This document shows, in pieces, positions 7,286 through 16,638 of a stretch of DNA of 64,000 nt. The translations under genes were made by a program, and so were the position numbers. The notes beneath the pieces are model-generated. The model saw nothing but the letters and a program-made list of their open reading frames with translations, had not been told where the DNA came from and made no database searches. Location: positions 1-64,000 of the forward strand of contig CAIVAT010000022.1 in the NCBI GenBank assembly GCA_903903985.1, in the 5' to 3' direction. How positions within the stretch are numbered: the stretch's first letter is position 1; every line of letters begins with the position of its first letter. This DNA comes from an uncultured Bacteroidales bacterium (GTDB lineage Bacteria > Bacteroidota > Bacteroidia > Bacteroidales > FEN-979).

Positions 7286-10200
7286 TTATTTTCCCTGCAT
7301 ATTAAATTCTTTCATTTCCTCTTTCAGATCAGGAATTATCCCAAGCAAATGCTTTTGGTTTACATTGGTCAGGATATCTTCTGTCCGTAAGGGCCATTTT
7401 TTAATCAATATTTTTTCCTGCGTATTGGTGATCACCAGCAAAGCGTGACCATCTTCTGAGAATTGTGCAAAATGCGTATGGCCCTTTGTATCCCCCAGGT
7501 TGATAATATTCAGCAGTTCCCCCTTGCGCGACCAGATCATGATCATATACGGTTTCTTTGAAAGCGTGAAAAAGTAATCACTGTTTGCCGAAAACCCGAT
7601 CTCTTCAATGGCCGTTCTGTGCGTATTTTCCAGTGTTGTAATATGGACCCCATCGGCACTCCAAAGCATCGCCTGCCCATCGGATGAAGCGGTCAAAATG
7701 AATTTGCCATCAGGTGAATACCTGGCCTTGACTATATCCGCCCTGTGCATTTTTAGCTGCTGAACAATTGTTCCATCCAGGTTCCAGATGATCGCAACCT
7801 TGTTGACAGAACCGGTAAGGATCCTTTTCCCATCGGGAGAGAAGGAGGCACAACGCAACGGATCGTTGTCGGCTTTGAATTCTTTAAGCCTGGTTCCCTT
7901 GAAATCCCAGATCCTGGCGATACCATCGCTGCATGCAGTTAATATTGTATGCCCATCGGGAGAAAATTCAGTACTTCTCACTTCAAAAGGATGGAGGCAC
8001 CTTACAATTTCCTTTCCCGAAGTATCCCAGATCCTGGCTGTTTTATCAAAGGAAGAGGTCGAAATGAATTTATTATCCGGTGAAATACTTACAGTCACCC
8101 CGGGACTCTGATAACCAAAATCCACCAACCGGTTTTTTTCAATATTGAAGTAGGAAAGACTGTTTTGCTGATCCATGACGACCAATATTTTCATCTGCTG
8201 CGAAATGTGGGAATTAAGGGTTTGCGATACCTTTTTTTCGATCATGTCACATTCGTTATTTCTCAATACCCAGATTTTTATCATACCATCTGCTGATGCG
8301 GTTATGATCGTATCATTGCCTCCGGCAAACCGTATTTCCCTGATGGCTGCACTGTGTCTTTTCAATTCAAACTGGAGTTCTCCATCAATACTCCGTACCT
8401 GGGAGATGCCATCCTCTGACCCGATGGCAAAATATTTACTGTCTTTTGAAATAGCAAAATGGTCGATGCAACCGATGCCTGCCGGGATTTCTTTGATAAT
8501 GATTGCTTTTTTGCCGGGATCAAAGACAGGACGTACATCCTCAGAATGACCGAAACTGATTTTATCCGGGGGAACAGCATTACCCCAGACTATTGCAGAT
8601 CCATCGTCTGATACGGTTATGATGAAACGCCCGTCCGGGGTAAAGTCACTTCGGGTCACTCCGCCAGTATGTTTGGCCAGTATCTGGAGTTCTTTCCCCG
8701 ACAAATCCCAGACCCTGGCTGTTGCATCATCTGATGAGGTAACAACGCTCAAATTATCCGGCGAAAAACCAATATCACGTAAAAATCCGGTATGTCCTTT
8801 AAGGACCGCAACACAGGCCCCGTTGAAATTCCATATTCTCGCAGTTTTATCATACGAGGTTGTTGCAAAATATTTGTTATCCGACGAAAAGTGAATTGAG
8901 TTTATTCTCGATTCATGCCCGGCCAGACAACAATGCCTGATACATTGAAAGTTCACTTTGTTGAAATCCCATATCGTAACTGATCCTTTTGTTGTTGCAG
9001 TCACAATATGCTTCCCGTCGGGAGAAAAATCAGCAATATAATTCCACTGGTCTTTGTCTTTAACTGTATTCAGTAAGCGGCCGGTTGTATCCCACAGCCG
9101 GATGGTACTGTCGAGTGAACTCGTTACGATAAAAAGGCCGTCGGTTGAAAATTTCGCGAACATCACTTTCTGGTGATGCCCTCTTAAAACAGCAAGTTCT
9201 TTGCCATTCATGTTCCAGATGCGTGCGGTACTGTCAAAAGACGCACTTACAATTTTTCTTCCATGGGGGGAGTAATCCAGGCTATAAACATCATTCGTAT
9301 GGCCAACCAGATTGTTGTGAAAAGGATAATATCCAGCTGTTTCATAACTTAGTGAAAGGGCCTCCATTGCCAGATGGCCACCGTAGGTTTGAAATGCTTT
9401 TTCAGCAAGCCTGAAACTTAATGTGGGATTTTTATCGATGGTTAAAAGACTATAGGACGCCAGTTCATTTGAAGTGGCTATTTTGGCTATTTTCGTGGCC
9501 TTGTTCCGTTCGATCAATGCCCAGATTGTAAACCCGGCCATGATTACCAGGGCAGCTAAAAGAGCGGAACTGATGATGACCCGTACTCTCTTTCTTTTTG
9601 ATTGAAGGGCGTTCTGGCTTTTGGCAATAAAGTCCTTTTTATCCTGGTTCAGAAAAAGCAGATCAAGATATGGATTTATGTAATTATAATCACTTTCACT
9701 GAGAAGGATCCCCCGGTTAAGGTACTGGTCATAGGAATTGTCAATGATCTCTTTGATTTCATTGACTTCTTTTTCTGCAATGGTGATTTTTTCGAAAATT
9801 TTCGAAGCAAGACTGTCGTGCCTTAGCTCATACTTTCCATTTTCATCGTGATCCCTTATGATCCTGAGCGTTATGAATTTATAAATTAATGCCCGGATAC
9901 TGTTCATGTCCAGATCTCCTCCGGGTGTCCTGACGCTGGAGGCAATTTCTTCGTCAGTAATCTGGCGTTTGGTTCCTTTATTGGAAACAAATGATTTTAA
10001 AATCTTTAAGGCTAAAGATTTATCCTGATCATTTAATTGCGATATCTCAAATTCAAGAAAAGTGCCTAAAAGATCTTTTACGCTACCAACCCGTTTCACA
10101 AGTTCTTTCGAAAAAACGATCTCCGGCGACCCGGTCATCTCTTCCAGCGCCAGCCAGTATAATCGATCTAAAAATATCTGAAGGTAAGTGAGGTCAATTT

Positions 10201-10882
10201 CCGTGTTTTCAGGACTTAACTCTTTTAAAATCTCATCCGAACACTCCTTTTCCAAACGGATCCCATGAACTTTACATAAACCATCGATTACTGCCAATGC
10301 GTTTTGACGGGTAATTGAATTTATTCTCAGTCTGTTCGAAAGGAAGTCGGGTATTTTCTTCTCGAATTCAGTCAGGTTGGCAAGGTATTCCTCCCTGACA
10401 GAAAAGATAAATTTACATTGAAGGTTCGACTTTGTTATGCTTTTTACAGTTGCGATCAATTCCGACCTTTCCTTCTCACTGCCAAAAATGAAAATTTCTT
10501 CAAACTGATCGAAAATGAAATAGATGGGCCGGAAATGGTCTAAAAATATACGCTGAACCATTTCCGACAGTGGTTCATTTTGCGAATTTGAATGCGGTTC
10601 ATCCAAACACTTTTGCAGGGTACTTCTGAGGCTCTTATTCATGTCAGATCCTCTCCTGATCTGGATTGGAAACCAATCGCTTTCCTGAATTTTATTTGCC
10701 AGGCCACAATTGATCAGGGAGGACTTTCCAATGCCCGATATGCCGAAAAGAACGAATATTTTGCTCTTGTGAACGCGATAGTATATCTCCTCTATTTCAG
10801 CATCCCTTCCGAAAAACGTATCATTGTCCTCCTTACCATAGCTGTCAAGGAATTTAAAAGGACTTTTTTGTTGATTTCCCAT
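7286..10882 (-). CDS. STAND-family NTPase with transmembrane helix and about 14 WD40 repeats (nSTAND1-like)
   Basis: 1198 residues. The N-terminus FKFLDSYGKEDNDTFFGRD leads into a P-loop: Walker A GISGIGKSS (47-55), Walker B FIFDQFEE (122-129) and sensor-like SVREEYLA (161-168), the pattern of novel STAND (nSTAND1) ATPases. A winged-helix-like region (about 280-370) follows, then one TM helix (434-456), then WD40 repeats from about 526 to the end. I count 14 units with SPDG...D.TARIWD ends, enough for two seven-bladed propellers. STAND proteins hold an ATP switch shut until a sensor, here the propellers, meets a ligand. No effector domain is fused at the N-terminus. The HEPN-motif gene ends 7 bases upstream, so the two form an operon. 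Likely role: ligand-triggered defence or regulated cell-death switch (inference). Confidence 0.88.
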   Translation of the reverse strand: MGNQQKSPFKFLDSYGKEDNDTFFGRDAEIEEIYYRVHKSKIFVLFGISGIGKSSLINCGLANKIQESDWFPIQIRRGSDMNKSLRSTLQKCLDEPHSNSQNEPLSEMVQRIFLDHFRPIYFIFDQFEEIFIFGSEKERSELIATVKSITKSNLQCKFIFSVREEYLANLTEFEKKIPDFLSNRLRINSITRQNALAVIDGLCKVHGIRLEKECSDEILKELSPENTEIDLTYLQIFLDRLYWLALEEMTGSPEIVFSKELVKRVGSVKDLLGTFLEFEISQLNDQDKSLALKILKSFVSNKGTKRQITDEEIASSVRTPGGDLDMNSIRALIYKFITLRIIRDHDENGKYELRHDSLASKIFEKITIAEKEVNEIKEIIDNSYDQYLNRGILLSESDYNYINPYLDLLFLNQDKKDFIAKSQNALQSKRKRVRVIISSALLAALVIMAGFTIWALIERNKATKIAKIATSNELASYSLLTIDKNPTLSFRLAEKAFQTYGGHLAMEALSLSYETAGYYPFHNNLVGHTNDVYSLDYSPHGRKIVSASFDSTARIWNMNGKELAVLRGHHQKVMFAKFSTDGLFIVTSSLDSTIRLWDTTGRLLNTVKDKDQWNYIADFSPDGKHIVTATTKGSVTIWDFNKVNFQCIRHCCLAGHESRINSIHFSSDNKYFATTSYDKTARIWNFNGACVAVLKGHTGFLRDIGFSPDNLSVVTSSDDATARVWDLSGKELQILAKHTGGVTRSDFTPDGRFIITVSDDGSAIVWGNAVPPDKISFGHSEDVRPVFDPGKKAIIIKEIPAGIGCIDHFAISKDSKYFAIGSEDGISQVRSIDGELQFELKRHSAAIREIRFAGGNDTIITASADGMIKIWVLRNNECDMIEKKVSQTLNSHISQQMKILVVMDQQNSLSYFNIEKNRLVDFGYQSPGVTVSISPDNKFISTSSFDKTARIWDTSGKEIVRCLHPFEVRSTEFSPDGHTILTACSDGIARIWDFKGTRLKEFKADNDPLRCASFSPDGKRILTGSVNKVAIIWNLDGTIVQQLKMHRADIVKARYSPDGKFILTASSDGQAMLWSADGVHITTLENTHRTAIEEIGFSANSDYFFTLSKKPYMIMIWSRKGELLNIINLGDTKGHTHFAQFSEDGHALLVITNTQEKILIKKWPLRTEDILTNVNQKHLLGIIPDLKEEMKEFNMQGK

Positions 10883-10889
10883 GTGTTAT

Positions 10890-11909
10890 TCAGGATGACA
10901 ATACAGACAAAATTTCATTGAACTCTTCGACCAATGTGCTATAATTATGCAGTGAGCGGAGATCACAGATTTCGGGTGCTTCTGTGCCAACATACATTAA
11001 ATGTCCGTCACTGTATTTTGAATACAAATAAATATCCCCGATAATGCTAAACCGTTCATGATCATCAATGACCTCCGATTTCGTATCAATAACCAGAGGG
11101 GAAAGATTGAGATACTCACCGATTGATTTTGTTTGTTTCATCAACAGCACTGAATTGCTTTCTGTAAACTTTACCCCTTCGATCTTAGACGTACTGAAAT
11201 CAGAATGCGTGTTATGAAGTAAATCCATGCTGTGTTGAAAAAATGCTTCGTGATTTTTTGACTTAACAACTGTAATATCCTTCACAAACACCAGCTTGTA
11301 ATTTACCAGGAATGCAATTTTTGATAATACTTTGGTTAATTTTTCCTCGAAAACGATACAATCCCGTTCAATATCCTGGTTGGTTGGATTGGATTGAAAA
11401 TGCATGAGGATGTTTCTTGGAAGGACTAATGTATTCAGGATTTCATAAAATCCCTTGTTGAAATTCTCAGAAATCTCAGGCATAAACCATTCGAAATTCT
11501 GTTGTTTTAATAAATTCCCGATGGAGGTGATCAGCCAGGTATAATCCCCTAAACTTAAGACTGGAAACCGGTGTCTGAATTCTTTTTTAAAATTTTCCGG
11601 GATTGAAATCCGGTTTTTAACTTTTTCTTCCACAAGTTGGCTGACCATGATAAAACTGATGAACTGCAAGGTTCTTTCAAAGGTTCGGAAAATATGCGTC
11701 AGCAAATCACGGCCAAGAGCTGTCTTTGTAAACAACCTGCGAAGCTCAATCCCGATAGGCCAGGGGAAATTCTCAACCATTTCATTGCCCAATTTCGGGA
11801 AGTTAATGGTGCCATCGTCGTTGTAGCGTATATAATTTGATAAATGGGGCTTCACTTTGACCATCTCATCAAATACTTGCTTGATCAGGTTCTCTGTATT
11901 GTTCAGCAT
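10890..11909 (-). CDS. HEPN-motif protein, candidate effector of the STAND operon
   Basis: 339 residues, no signal peptide or TM segment. The N-terminal 200 residues are predicted largely helical. They carry RNILMH at 165-170, an exact RNxxxH (Rx4-6H) motif placed after helix-rich FNKGFYEILNTLVLP, the hallmark of HEPN-fold RNases. The C-terminal ~130 residues look beta-rich (EYLNLSPLVIDTKSE, FSIIGDIYLYSKYSDGHL) and are not recognised. HEPN proteins often cleave RNA in toxin, abortive-infection and CRISPR systems. It is the first gene of a two-gene operon with a strong promoter, and its stop lies 7 bases before the STAND start, so co-production is expected. Calling it the RNase effector switched by the STAND protein is inference. 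The HEPN assignment rests on one motif and helical content. Confidence 0.65.
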   Translation of the reverse strand: MLNNTENLIKQVFDEMVKVKPHLSNYIRYNDDGTINFPKLGNEMVENFPWPIGIELRRLFTKTALGRDLLTHIFRTFERTLQFISFIMVSQLVEEKVKNRISIPENFKKEFRHRFPVLSLGDYTWLITSIGNLLKQQNFEWFMPEISENFNKGFYEILNTLVLPRNILMHFQSNPTNQDIERDCIVFEEKLTKVLSKIAFLVNYKLVFVKDITVVKSKNHEAFFQHSMDLLHNTHSDFSTSKIEGVKFTESNSVLLMKQTKSIGEYLNLSPLVIDTKSEVIDDHERFSIIGDIYLYSKYSDGHLMYVGTEAPEICDLRSLHNYSTLVEEFNEILSVLSS

Positions 11910-11993
11910 TGTTTTTTCTGGATAATCCTTGTTACCGAATTCTTTCCCTGTTGATTATTTTGTGATGATGAAGCACAACAGGAATAGGTAGAA

Positions 11994-12024
11994 CAAATAT
12001 AAACATATCATTCACTCAAACAAA
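11994..12024 (-). promoter_or_regulatory. Promoter of the HEPN-STAND operon
   Basis: On the minus strand: TTTG (12024-12021), exactly 19 bases, then TATATTTG (12001-11994), a perfect match to the Bacteroidota promoter form. Transcription would start near 11987, giving a leader of about 78 bases before the HEPN start codon. Confidence 0.75.
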
Positions 12025-12110
12025 AAGAGATTTCTGACAATATTCTTTTCAGGAATGAAAAAGGGAATAGTGGCCGGAGAACTGAATGCCCGAATGGGTT
12101 ACCATCGGGC

Positions 12111-12151
12111 AAAAAAATCCTTTGTGGAGCCTTCCGGATCCCACAAAGGAT
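12111..12151 (-). terminator. Terminator of the IPTL-CTERM gene
   Basis: A perfect 11-bp inverted repeat (ATCCTTTGTGG at 12117-12127 with CCACAAAGGAT at 12141-12151). On the minus strand it is followed by a run of seven T, located 26 bases beyond the stop codon of the gene at 12177-12884. Confidence 0.85.
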
Positions 12152-12176
12152 GTGGATGCACTTAATTTCTTACAGT

Positions 12177-12884
12177 TTATGCAGTGGTGCCCTTGAACCC
12201 TAAGATATAGAGGGTGCCAAATCCAAGCAACGCCATGCCCAGGATGATCAGGCCCCATTGGGTAAGGGTCGGAACCGCTGCTGAACACCAGGTCATTGGG
12301 GCTTCCGGTGGTGTAGTGGAAAATCTTGTCATGTAGGGAAAAGGGATCCCGTCACCCAGCCAGATACTGCTCATATAGACAAAATAATATTCGCCGGCAG
12401 GTAAGGGTGAAGAATAAGTATAGACACCTGCCACAGGAAATTCGAGGGAAATAACATGTCCTGTTGCACATGGCCCAACGGCAACATAGGCCACCCCTGC
12501 GAACATCGAATTAACTGACCAATAAATGGTTTTCGGTTCGGTCAGCACCATCCGGTACCAGTCCATTTCGGAATATCCATCGACGCCAGATAAATAAGTA
12601 TTCATATTTGAACAATATACACTTCCGTCTACGACATTGGTAAAAGCCTCTGGACTAAACTCACAACCCCCGTTCGTAACATCAATTCCAAGCGGACCGA
12701 GCACCACCGGTTCATTTTCGGGTGTAGCACAAGGAATGCAGGGACTGCTGCCCAAGGGATGTGCAGGCGGGGGTTGTATTCCATGACGTAGAAGTTTTGA
12801 AGGCCCCCCGTTCAACTGGGCAAACAGGTTACCGAATGCAAGGGCAAAAACAGCAATCATCAAAATCGTTGAAATTTTTTTCAT
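12177..12884 (-). CDS. Exported protein with IPTL-CTERM (exosortase-type) sorting signal
   Basis: 235 residues. It has a signal peptide (MKKISTILMIAVFALAFGNLFAQ), a Pro-rich linker and a ~140-residue beta-rich, Cys-containing domain with no recognised activity. The C-terminus (about 203-235) reads VPTLTQWGLIILGMALLGFG and then a short tail. This is the IPTL-CTERM signal: I/VPTLxxWG motif, hydrophobic helix, short end. Such tails are processed by a dedicated exosortase (XrtH type), a route distinct from T9SS. The polar end (GFKGTTA) is weakly basic. The exosortase itself is not in this window. The gene stands alone with its own terminator. The substrate of its beta domain is unknown. Confidence 0.85.
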   Translation of the reverse strand: MKKISTILMIAVFALAFGNLFAQLNGGPSKLLRHGIQPPPAHPLGSSPCIPCATPENEPVVLGPLGIDVTNGGCEFSPEAFTNVVDGSVYCSNMNTYLSGVDGYSEMDWYRMVLTEPKTIYWSVNSMFAGVAYVAVGPCATGHVISLEFPVAGVYTYSSPLPAGEYYFVYMSSIWLGDGIPFPYMTRFSTTPPEAPMTWCSAAVPTLTQWGLIILGMALLGFGTLYILGFKGTTA

Positions 12885-13268
12885 GGCAGGTTTAAGTTAA
12901 TTGAAACAATAATTGATCACTATCTGGTTAATTAGATATCAAGCATACTCAAGGTTGACTCCTGAAATTTTCAAAGCGTAAATATAATTCAAAAAATACA
13001 AAATGCAACAATCAGGGAAATTTTTTACACAACAATGGCCGGCATACCGGATTTTCCAACCTGATTGATCCCTCACATCCGGCCCCGATCATCTCCACCT
13101 GGACAGGTGTAGATTTGATCCTGTCAAACCGGCCTTGCTCTTCAATACCCGGGCCATCATGAATCACAGGAAAAGAAGGTAATGAAAGCATAAAGGACGA
13201 TGGTCACATCGAACGGTCTTTATCAATAATTCCTGACGACAACATCAGGGTATCCGTTTATGGTGAAA
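12885..13268. other. Gene-free stretch next to a degraded gene
   Basis: No open frame is convincing on either strand. The part at 12900-13000 is A/T rich and probably holds the promoter of the IPTL-CTERM gene. A short perfect dyad CACCTG-GA-CAGGTG lies near 13097-13110; its role is unknown. Confidence 0.35.
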
Positions 13269-13574
13269 TCATCCAGCCATTTCACTTTTCCCGGGAGCTT
13301 TTTGCTCCATTTCAGGTGGCACGAGACTGATCAGGCGATTGAGGAGCCCGGTGGTGATCAGGCTCGCGAGGATCATCAGGGCAGCAGAGGTGCTTTGTAT
13401 AATCACACCAGACCCTACTCCAAACAGCAGCGCCCTTGAACGAGACGATACAAAACGGGTGGCAATTTTACGAAACCGCCAGCTATTCAGTTGTTTAAGT
13501 CCGGTGGAGAGTGATTGTACCCCTGTAAACATTAATCCCAGGCCCAACAGGATTTTACCGATTATTTCTATCAT
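13269..13574 (-). pseudogene. Na+/phosphate cotransporter family protein, N-terminal fragment
   Basis: 101 codons. Residues 1-80 match the start of the Na/Pi cotransporter (NptA/PhoU-type transporter) family: GKILLGLGLMFTGVQSLS, then GVGSGVIIQSTSAALMILAS, which holds the conserved QS(S/T)SA motif. Family members have about 8 TM helices and 350-550 residues. Here the homology stops after about 80 residues and ends in a short unrelated polar tail (PPEMEQKAPGKSE). The following 240 bases show no continuation in any frame. It is read as a truncated, non-functional gene. Confidence 0.75.
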
Positions 13575-13726
13575 AATTCTTCAGAATCTCAGTATGGTTG
13601 CTAATGTTTAAGTTTTCCCATTTCTCCAACAGATCAAATTAAGATAGTTTTCTTAATCCCTCGGAAGAAATTTCATGTGAAGCAAATCTAACGAAACGGC
13701 GTGGGCAGGATTGGAACAGCCTGAAT

Positions 13727-14173
13727 TTATTTTGGGAAAGTCAATCGTACTGTTGCTCCTTTTGGTTGGTTACTTGTCACCTCCACTTGGCCCTGATGGG
13801 CTTTCATGATCAGTTTGATCAGTTCAAGGTTCAATCCTCTGTTTTGGCCGATGTATGAACCTCCAACCGCAAACAGGCCAAATAGATTTTTGAGTGCAAC
13901 CGGGAAAAAACCCGGTCCGTTATCAATAAAGTCGCAGACTGTAAACTGATCATCCGAATACATCTTTACGAAAACGACCTCGTCAGACGGTGAATATTTA
14001 ACAGCATTATCGATCAGGCAATCAAAACAGATCCGGAGGAATTCCCTGTTACCCATCATTGCACTAAGTGCGGGATCATTTTCAAGGTGAACATTTATTT
14101 TCTTTGCCCGGAACTGAACCTGAAGCGTTATATTCGCCTTGTTAAAAAACTCATAAAAAGGCACCTCTTCCAT
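13727..14173 (-). CDS. Stand-alone histidine-kinase-type ATPase domain (probable kinase remnant)
   Basis: 148 residues containing just a HATPase_c domain: N-box DCLIDNAVKYSP, G1 box DNGPGF, G2-like GLNLELIKLIM and a C-terminal GATVRLTFPK. No His-containing dimerisation domain, sensor or TM segment precedes it, and an in-frame stop lies about 11 codons upstream of the ATG. GLNL replaces the usual GLGL glycine-rich loop. It is either the leftover 3' end of a sensor kinase or a small ATPase of the anti-sigma type. The neighbouring truncated transporter favours decay. The D and G motifs needed for ATP binding are retained. Confidence 0.6.
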   Translation of the reverse strand: MEEVPFYEFFNKANITLQVQFRAKKINVHLENDPALSAMMGNREFLRICFDCLIDNAVKYSPSDEVVFVKMYSDDQFTVCDFIDNGPGFFPVALKNLFGLFAVGGSYIGQNRGLNLELIKLIMKAHQGQVEVTSNQPKGATVRLTFPK

Positions 14174-14326
14174 TTGAATTTGTATCTCCTGAGTGTGTAA
14201 TTAAGTGATCAAATGGCTATGAAACTGAATTGAGACTGTAGTTCAGGAACATCATCAACTAGGAGGTTAATTTCCTTCGGAAAGAAGCGCTCGCTAATCA
14301 ATCCAGTATTGATTCCTGCCCGCCAG

Positions 14327-16576
14327 TTATTTATTAACCAGAAACTTATATGCCAGGCGTTTCCCGTTGCTGCTTAATATGAGTGTATAAAAACCTGACG
14401 GAACAGGCCGCAGGTCAATGGTTAAGATACGGGTACCCTGCACTGAAATATTCCTTATATGGAAGATATTTGATCCAAGTTTGTCAAACACTTCCAGGCT
14501 AAATGCGTTCTCTGATCCACTGGTAACAGAAATGTTGAAATGCCCGTCATTCGGAACAGGATAAATCTCTGCCTGCAGCATTTCCTTCTCGCTAACCCCC
14601 ACACCAACTGGTGTCGTAAAGGTTAACTCCTCTCCTGTTGACAAACCGGCAGCACTTGAGCCTCTTACACGGTAATGGTAGGTTGTGTTGGATGTAAGGC
14701 CGATGAGATTTGCCAGAACGGCAGTGACGGTTGTGCCTGTTACTTCAAACGGTGTGGCATCCGTTGTATTGCCATATGCTGAAGTCAGACCCCATTCAAA
14801 TGAGACATTGGTGCTTACATCATTTGCATTCACAGTACCGTTCAATGTTGCACCGGAGGAGTTGATTGCAGTAGCGGGTAATGTTATTACTGCCGGCGAC
14901 TGTGCATTTTGCCCGCTCATGGTGATCATCAGGGAATCAGTCACGGTATTGTCCTGCTGTGCCGTGGCCTTTGCATAAACCGTGCCGTTTGAAACTGCAG
15001 TCACCAGTCCTGCTGGACTGATCGTGGCCATTCCTGTCCCCGGGATCATACTCCAGGTAACATCCTGATTGGCAGAAGAAGGGAATACACTCGCTACCAT
15101 CTGCAAAGTTCCTCCACTGGTTGTAATTGCTGGAGGAATGCCCCCCTGGGTGGTGACAACCAGCCCGATCAGGCCACCAACCGAAATACCCTGGGCATAT
15201 CCCATGTACCCTGAACCCCGGTCCTCGGTCCATGTACAGGCTAACCTGTCAGGTCCATCCGGTGTAAGCCCGTAACGCATTTTGGGAGTTGATCCTCCTG
15301 CAGTGGTGGAACTCACTTCAATCCTGTTTCCCGGCCATATGAAATTGCCATTGACATCCAGTCTTGTAGCAAAAATTTTCTCAGTCGAATTATAACTCAT
15401 AAACATCGGGTTATCCGAAACAACTGCCAGTTCGCAGCAGCGCTGATCTGCATTGCTGCTGATCGCATAAACGACTTTGGCATGATCAGAAAACTGCCGC
15501 GCCCCGGTGGTTTTCAGGAATTTTTGAACATAAACACCATAGACTGTCTGGTTTGGATTACTGAAATTGCAAACCGACCAAACATAATTTGATCCGGGCG
15601 TCATATTGATGCTGGTCTCGCCCTGGTAATTATCCGTTGCTGCAACAGAAGTGTTGAAATTTGAACCATTCATTCCCCACGGGATGGTCCCGTTCGGATT
15701 AACCCGCTGAAGAAAAGAATTAAACCGCATGCCAACTGCAGCATAATAGCCAAAGTAGGTGGTGTCGCCCTCTGCCAAAATTGAATAATACCTATATCCT
15801 GCCGTCGTCTGGCTGCATATCTGCAAAGGCGCGTACAGGGCAGTTCCTGAGTTGTCAAACATCTGCGCATATAAGGTCGTGTACATGCTGCCTTTCTGGT
15901 ATATCATCGTGAATTTACCGGACAGATTTGCGATGATCTGGCCACGGGTTGTGACAGATGAGCCGACCGTAATGATCACCGGTGATGACCATGCCAGCGT
16001 ACCCCCGGAAGTAATTTTTTGCAGATTCAGCGTGTTTCCTGAATCTCCATTCCAGGCGACAACTACTTCACCATTGCTTAAGGCGGCGGGATAAGGAGCA
16101 AGACCCCCACCCAGTACAACGCCATTTGCTCCCCATAAATGAATACCTGCCTGTGAAATTTTGTATACCACGGCTTTAAGGCTTCCCGTCCTTTCATCCT
16201 GGTATCCGATGATAAAATTATTATCTGCATCCACACAAACATTGAATACATAGGTGGCTGAACCTGATGTCTTGTTGTCAACAAGCATGCCATCCGGCCC
16301 AAGCAGTTTGTAGCCGTTGGCGTCAATTAACTGCGCCCTCATGTCATAGTTGCCCCCGTTCTGATGATAGAAAGCAATCCAGGTTTTTCCGTCGGTCGTT
16401 GGCGCTGACTGGATGTCGGCGGTTGGAAGTTCTGAAATCGTAATGTTAGCAAAAGTATTGGTGTTCCATTGGGCATAAAGCGTAACCGGTACGAAGGCAA
16501 AAAGGCCAGCTATTGCAAACAGAAATAAACTTAAACCGGTTATTGAACTGGTTGACTTACCACGAAAGGTTTTCAT
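14327..16576 (-). CDS. Large secreted T9SS protein with Ig-like domains
   Basis: 749 residues. The signal segment ends ...VPVTLYAQ (about residue 35). Residues 40-465 form a repetitive beta region with recurring DANGY, DNSGTALY, DVNGNFIW and W-rich units, resembling a propeller of unknown ligand. Next come a bacterial Ig-like (Big_2) domain (about 470-555: TWSMIPGTGMATISPAGLVT) and a fibronectin-type segment (about 565-655: GATLNGTVNANDVSTNVSFE). The tail from about 665 (AEIYPVPNDGHFNISV ... GFYTLILSSNG ... YKFLVNK) is a T9SS type A sorting domain. No catalytic motif is seen. It is probably a surface binding or adhesion protein. Confidence 0.82.
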   Translation of the reverse strand: MKTFRGKSTSSITGLSLFLFAIAGLFAFVPVTLYAQWNTNTFANITISELPTADIQSAPTTDGKTWIAFYHQNGGNYDMRAQLIDANGYKLLGPDGMLVDNKTSGSATYVFNVCVDADNNFIIGYQDERTGSLKAVVYKISQAGIHLWGANGVVLGGGLAPYPAALSNGEVVVAWNGDSGNTLNLQKITSGGTLAWSSPVIITVGSSVTTRGQIIANLSGKFTMIYQKGSMYTTLYAQMFDNSGTALYAPLQICSQTTAGYRYYSILAEGDTTYFGYYAAVGMRFNSFLQRVNPNGTIPWGMNGSNFNTSVAATDNYQGETSINMTPGSNYVWSVCNFSNPNQTVYGVYVQKFLKTTGARQFSDHAKVVYAISSNADQRCCELAVVSDNPMFMSYNSTEKIFATRLDVNGNFIWPGNRIEVSSTTAGGSTPKMRYGLTPDGPDRLACTWTEDRGSGYMGYAQGISVGGLIGLVVTTQGGIPPAITTSGGTLQMVASVFPSSANQDVTWSMIPGTGMATISPAGLVTAVSNGTVYAKATAQQDNTVTDSLMITMSGQNAQSPAVITLPATAINSSGATLNGTVNANDVSTNVSFEWGLTSAYGNTTDATPFEVTGTTVTAVLANLIGLTSNTTYHYRVRGSSAAGLSTGEELTFTTPVGVGVSEKEMLQAEIYPVPNDGHFNISVTSGSENAFSLEVFDKLGSNIFHIRNISVQGTRILTIDLRPVPSGFYTLILSSNGKRLAYKFLVNK

Positions 16577-16638
16577 AATGATTAGTATTATTCATTTGTT
16601 TATATGACCATTTTCCTGATGTATCACAAGGACACGAA

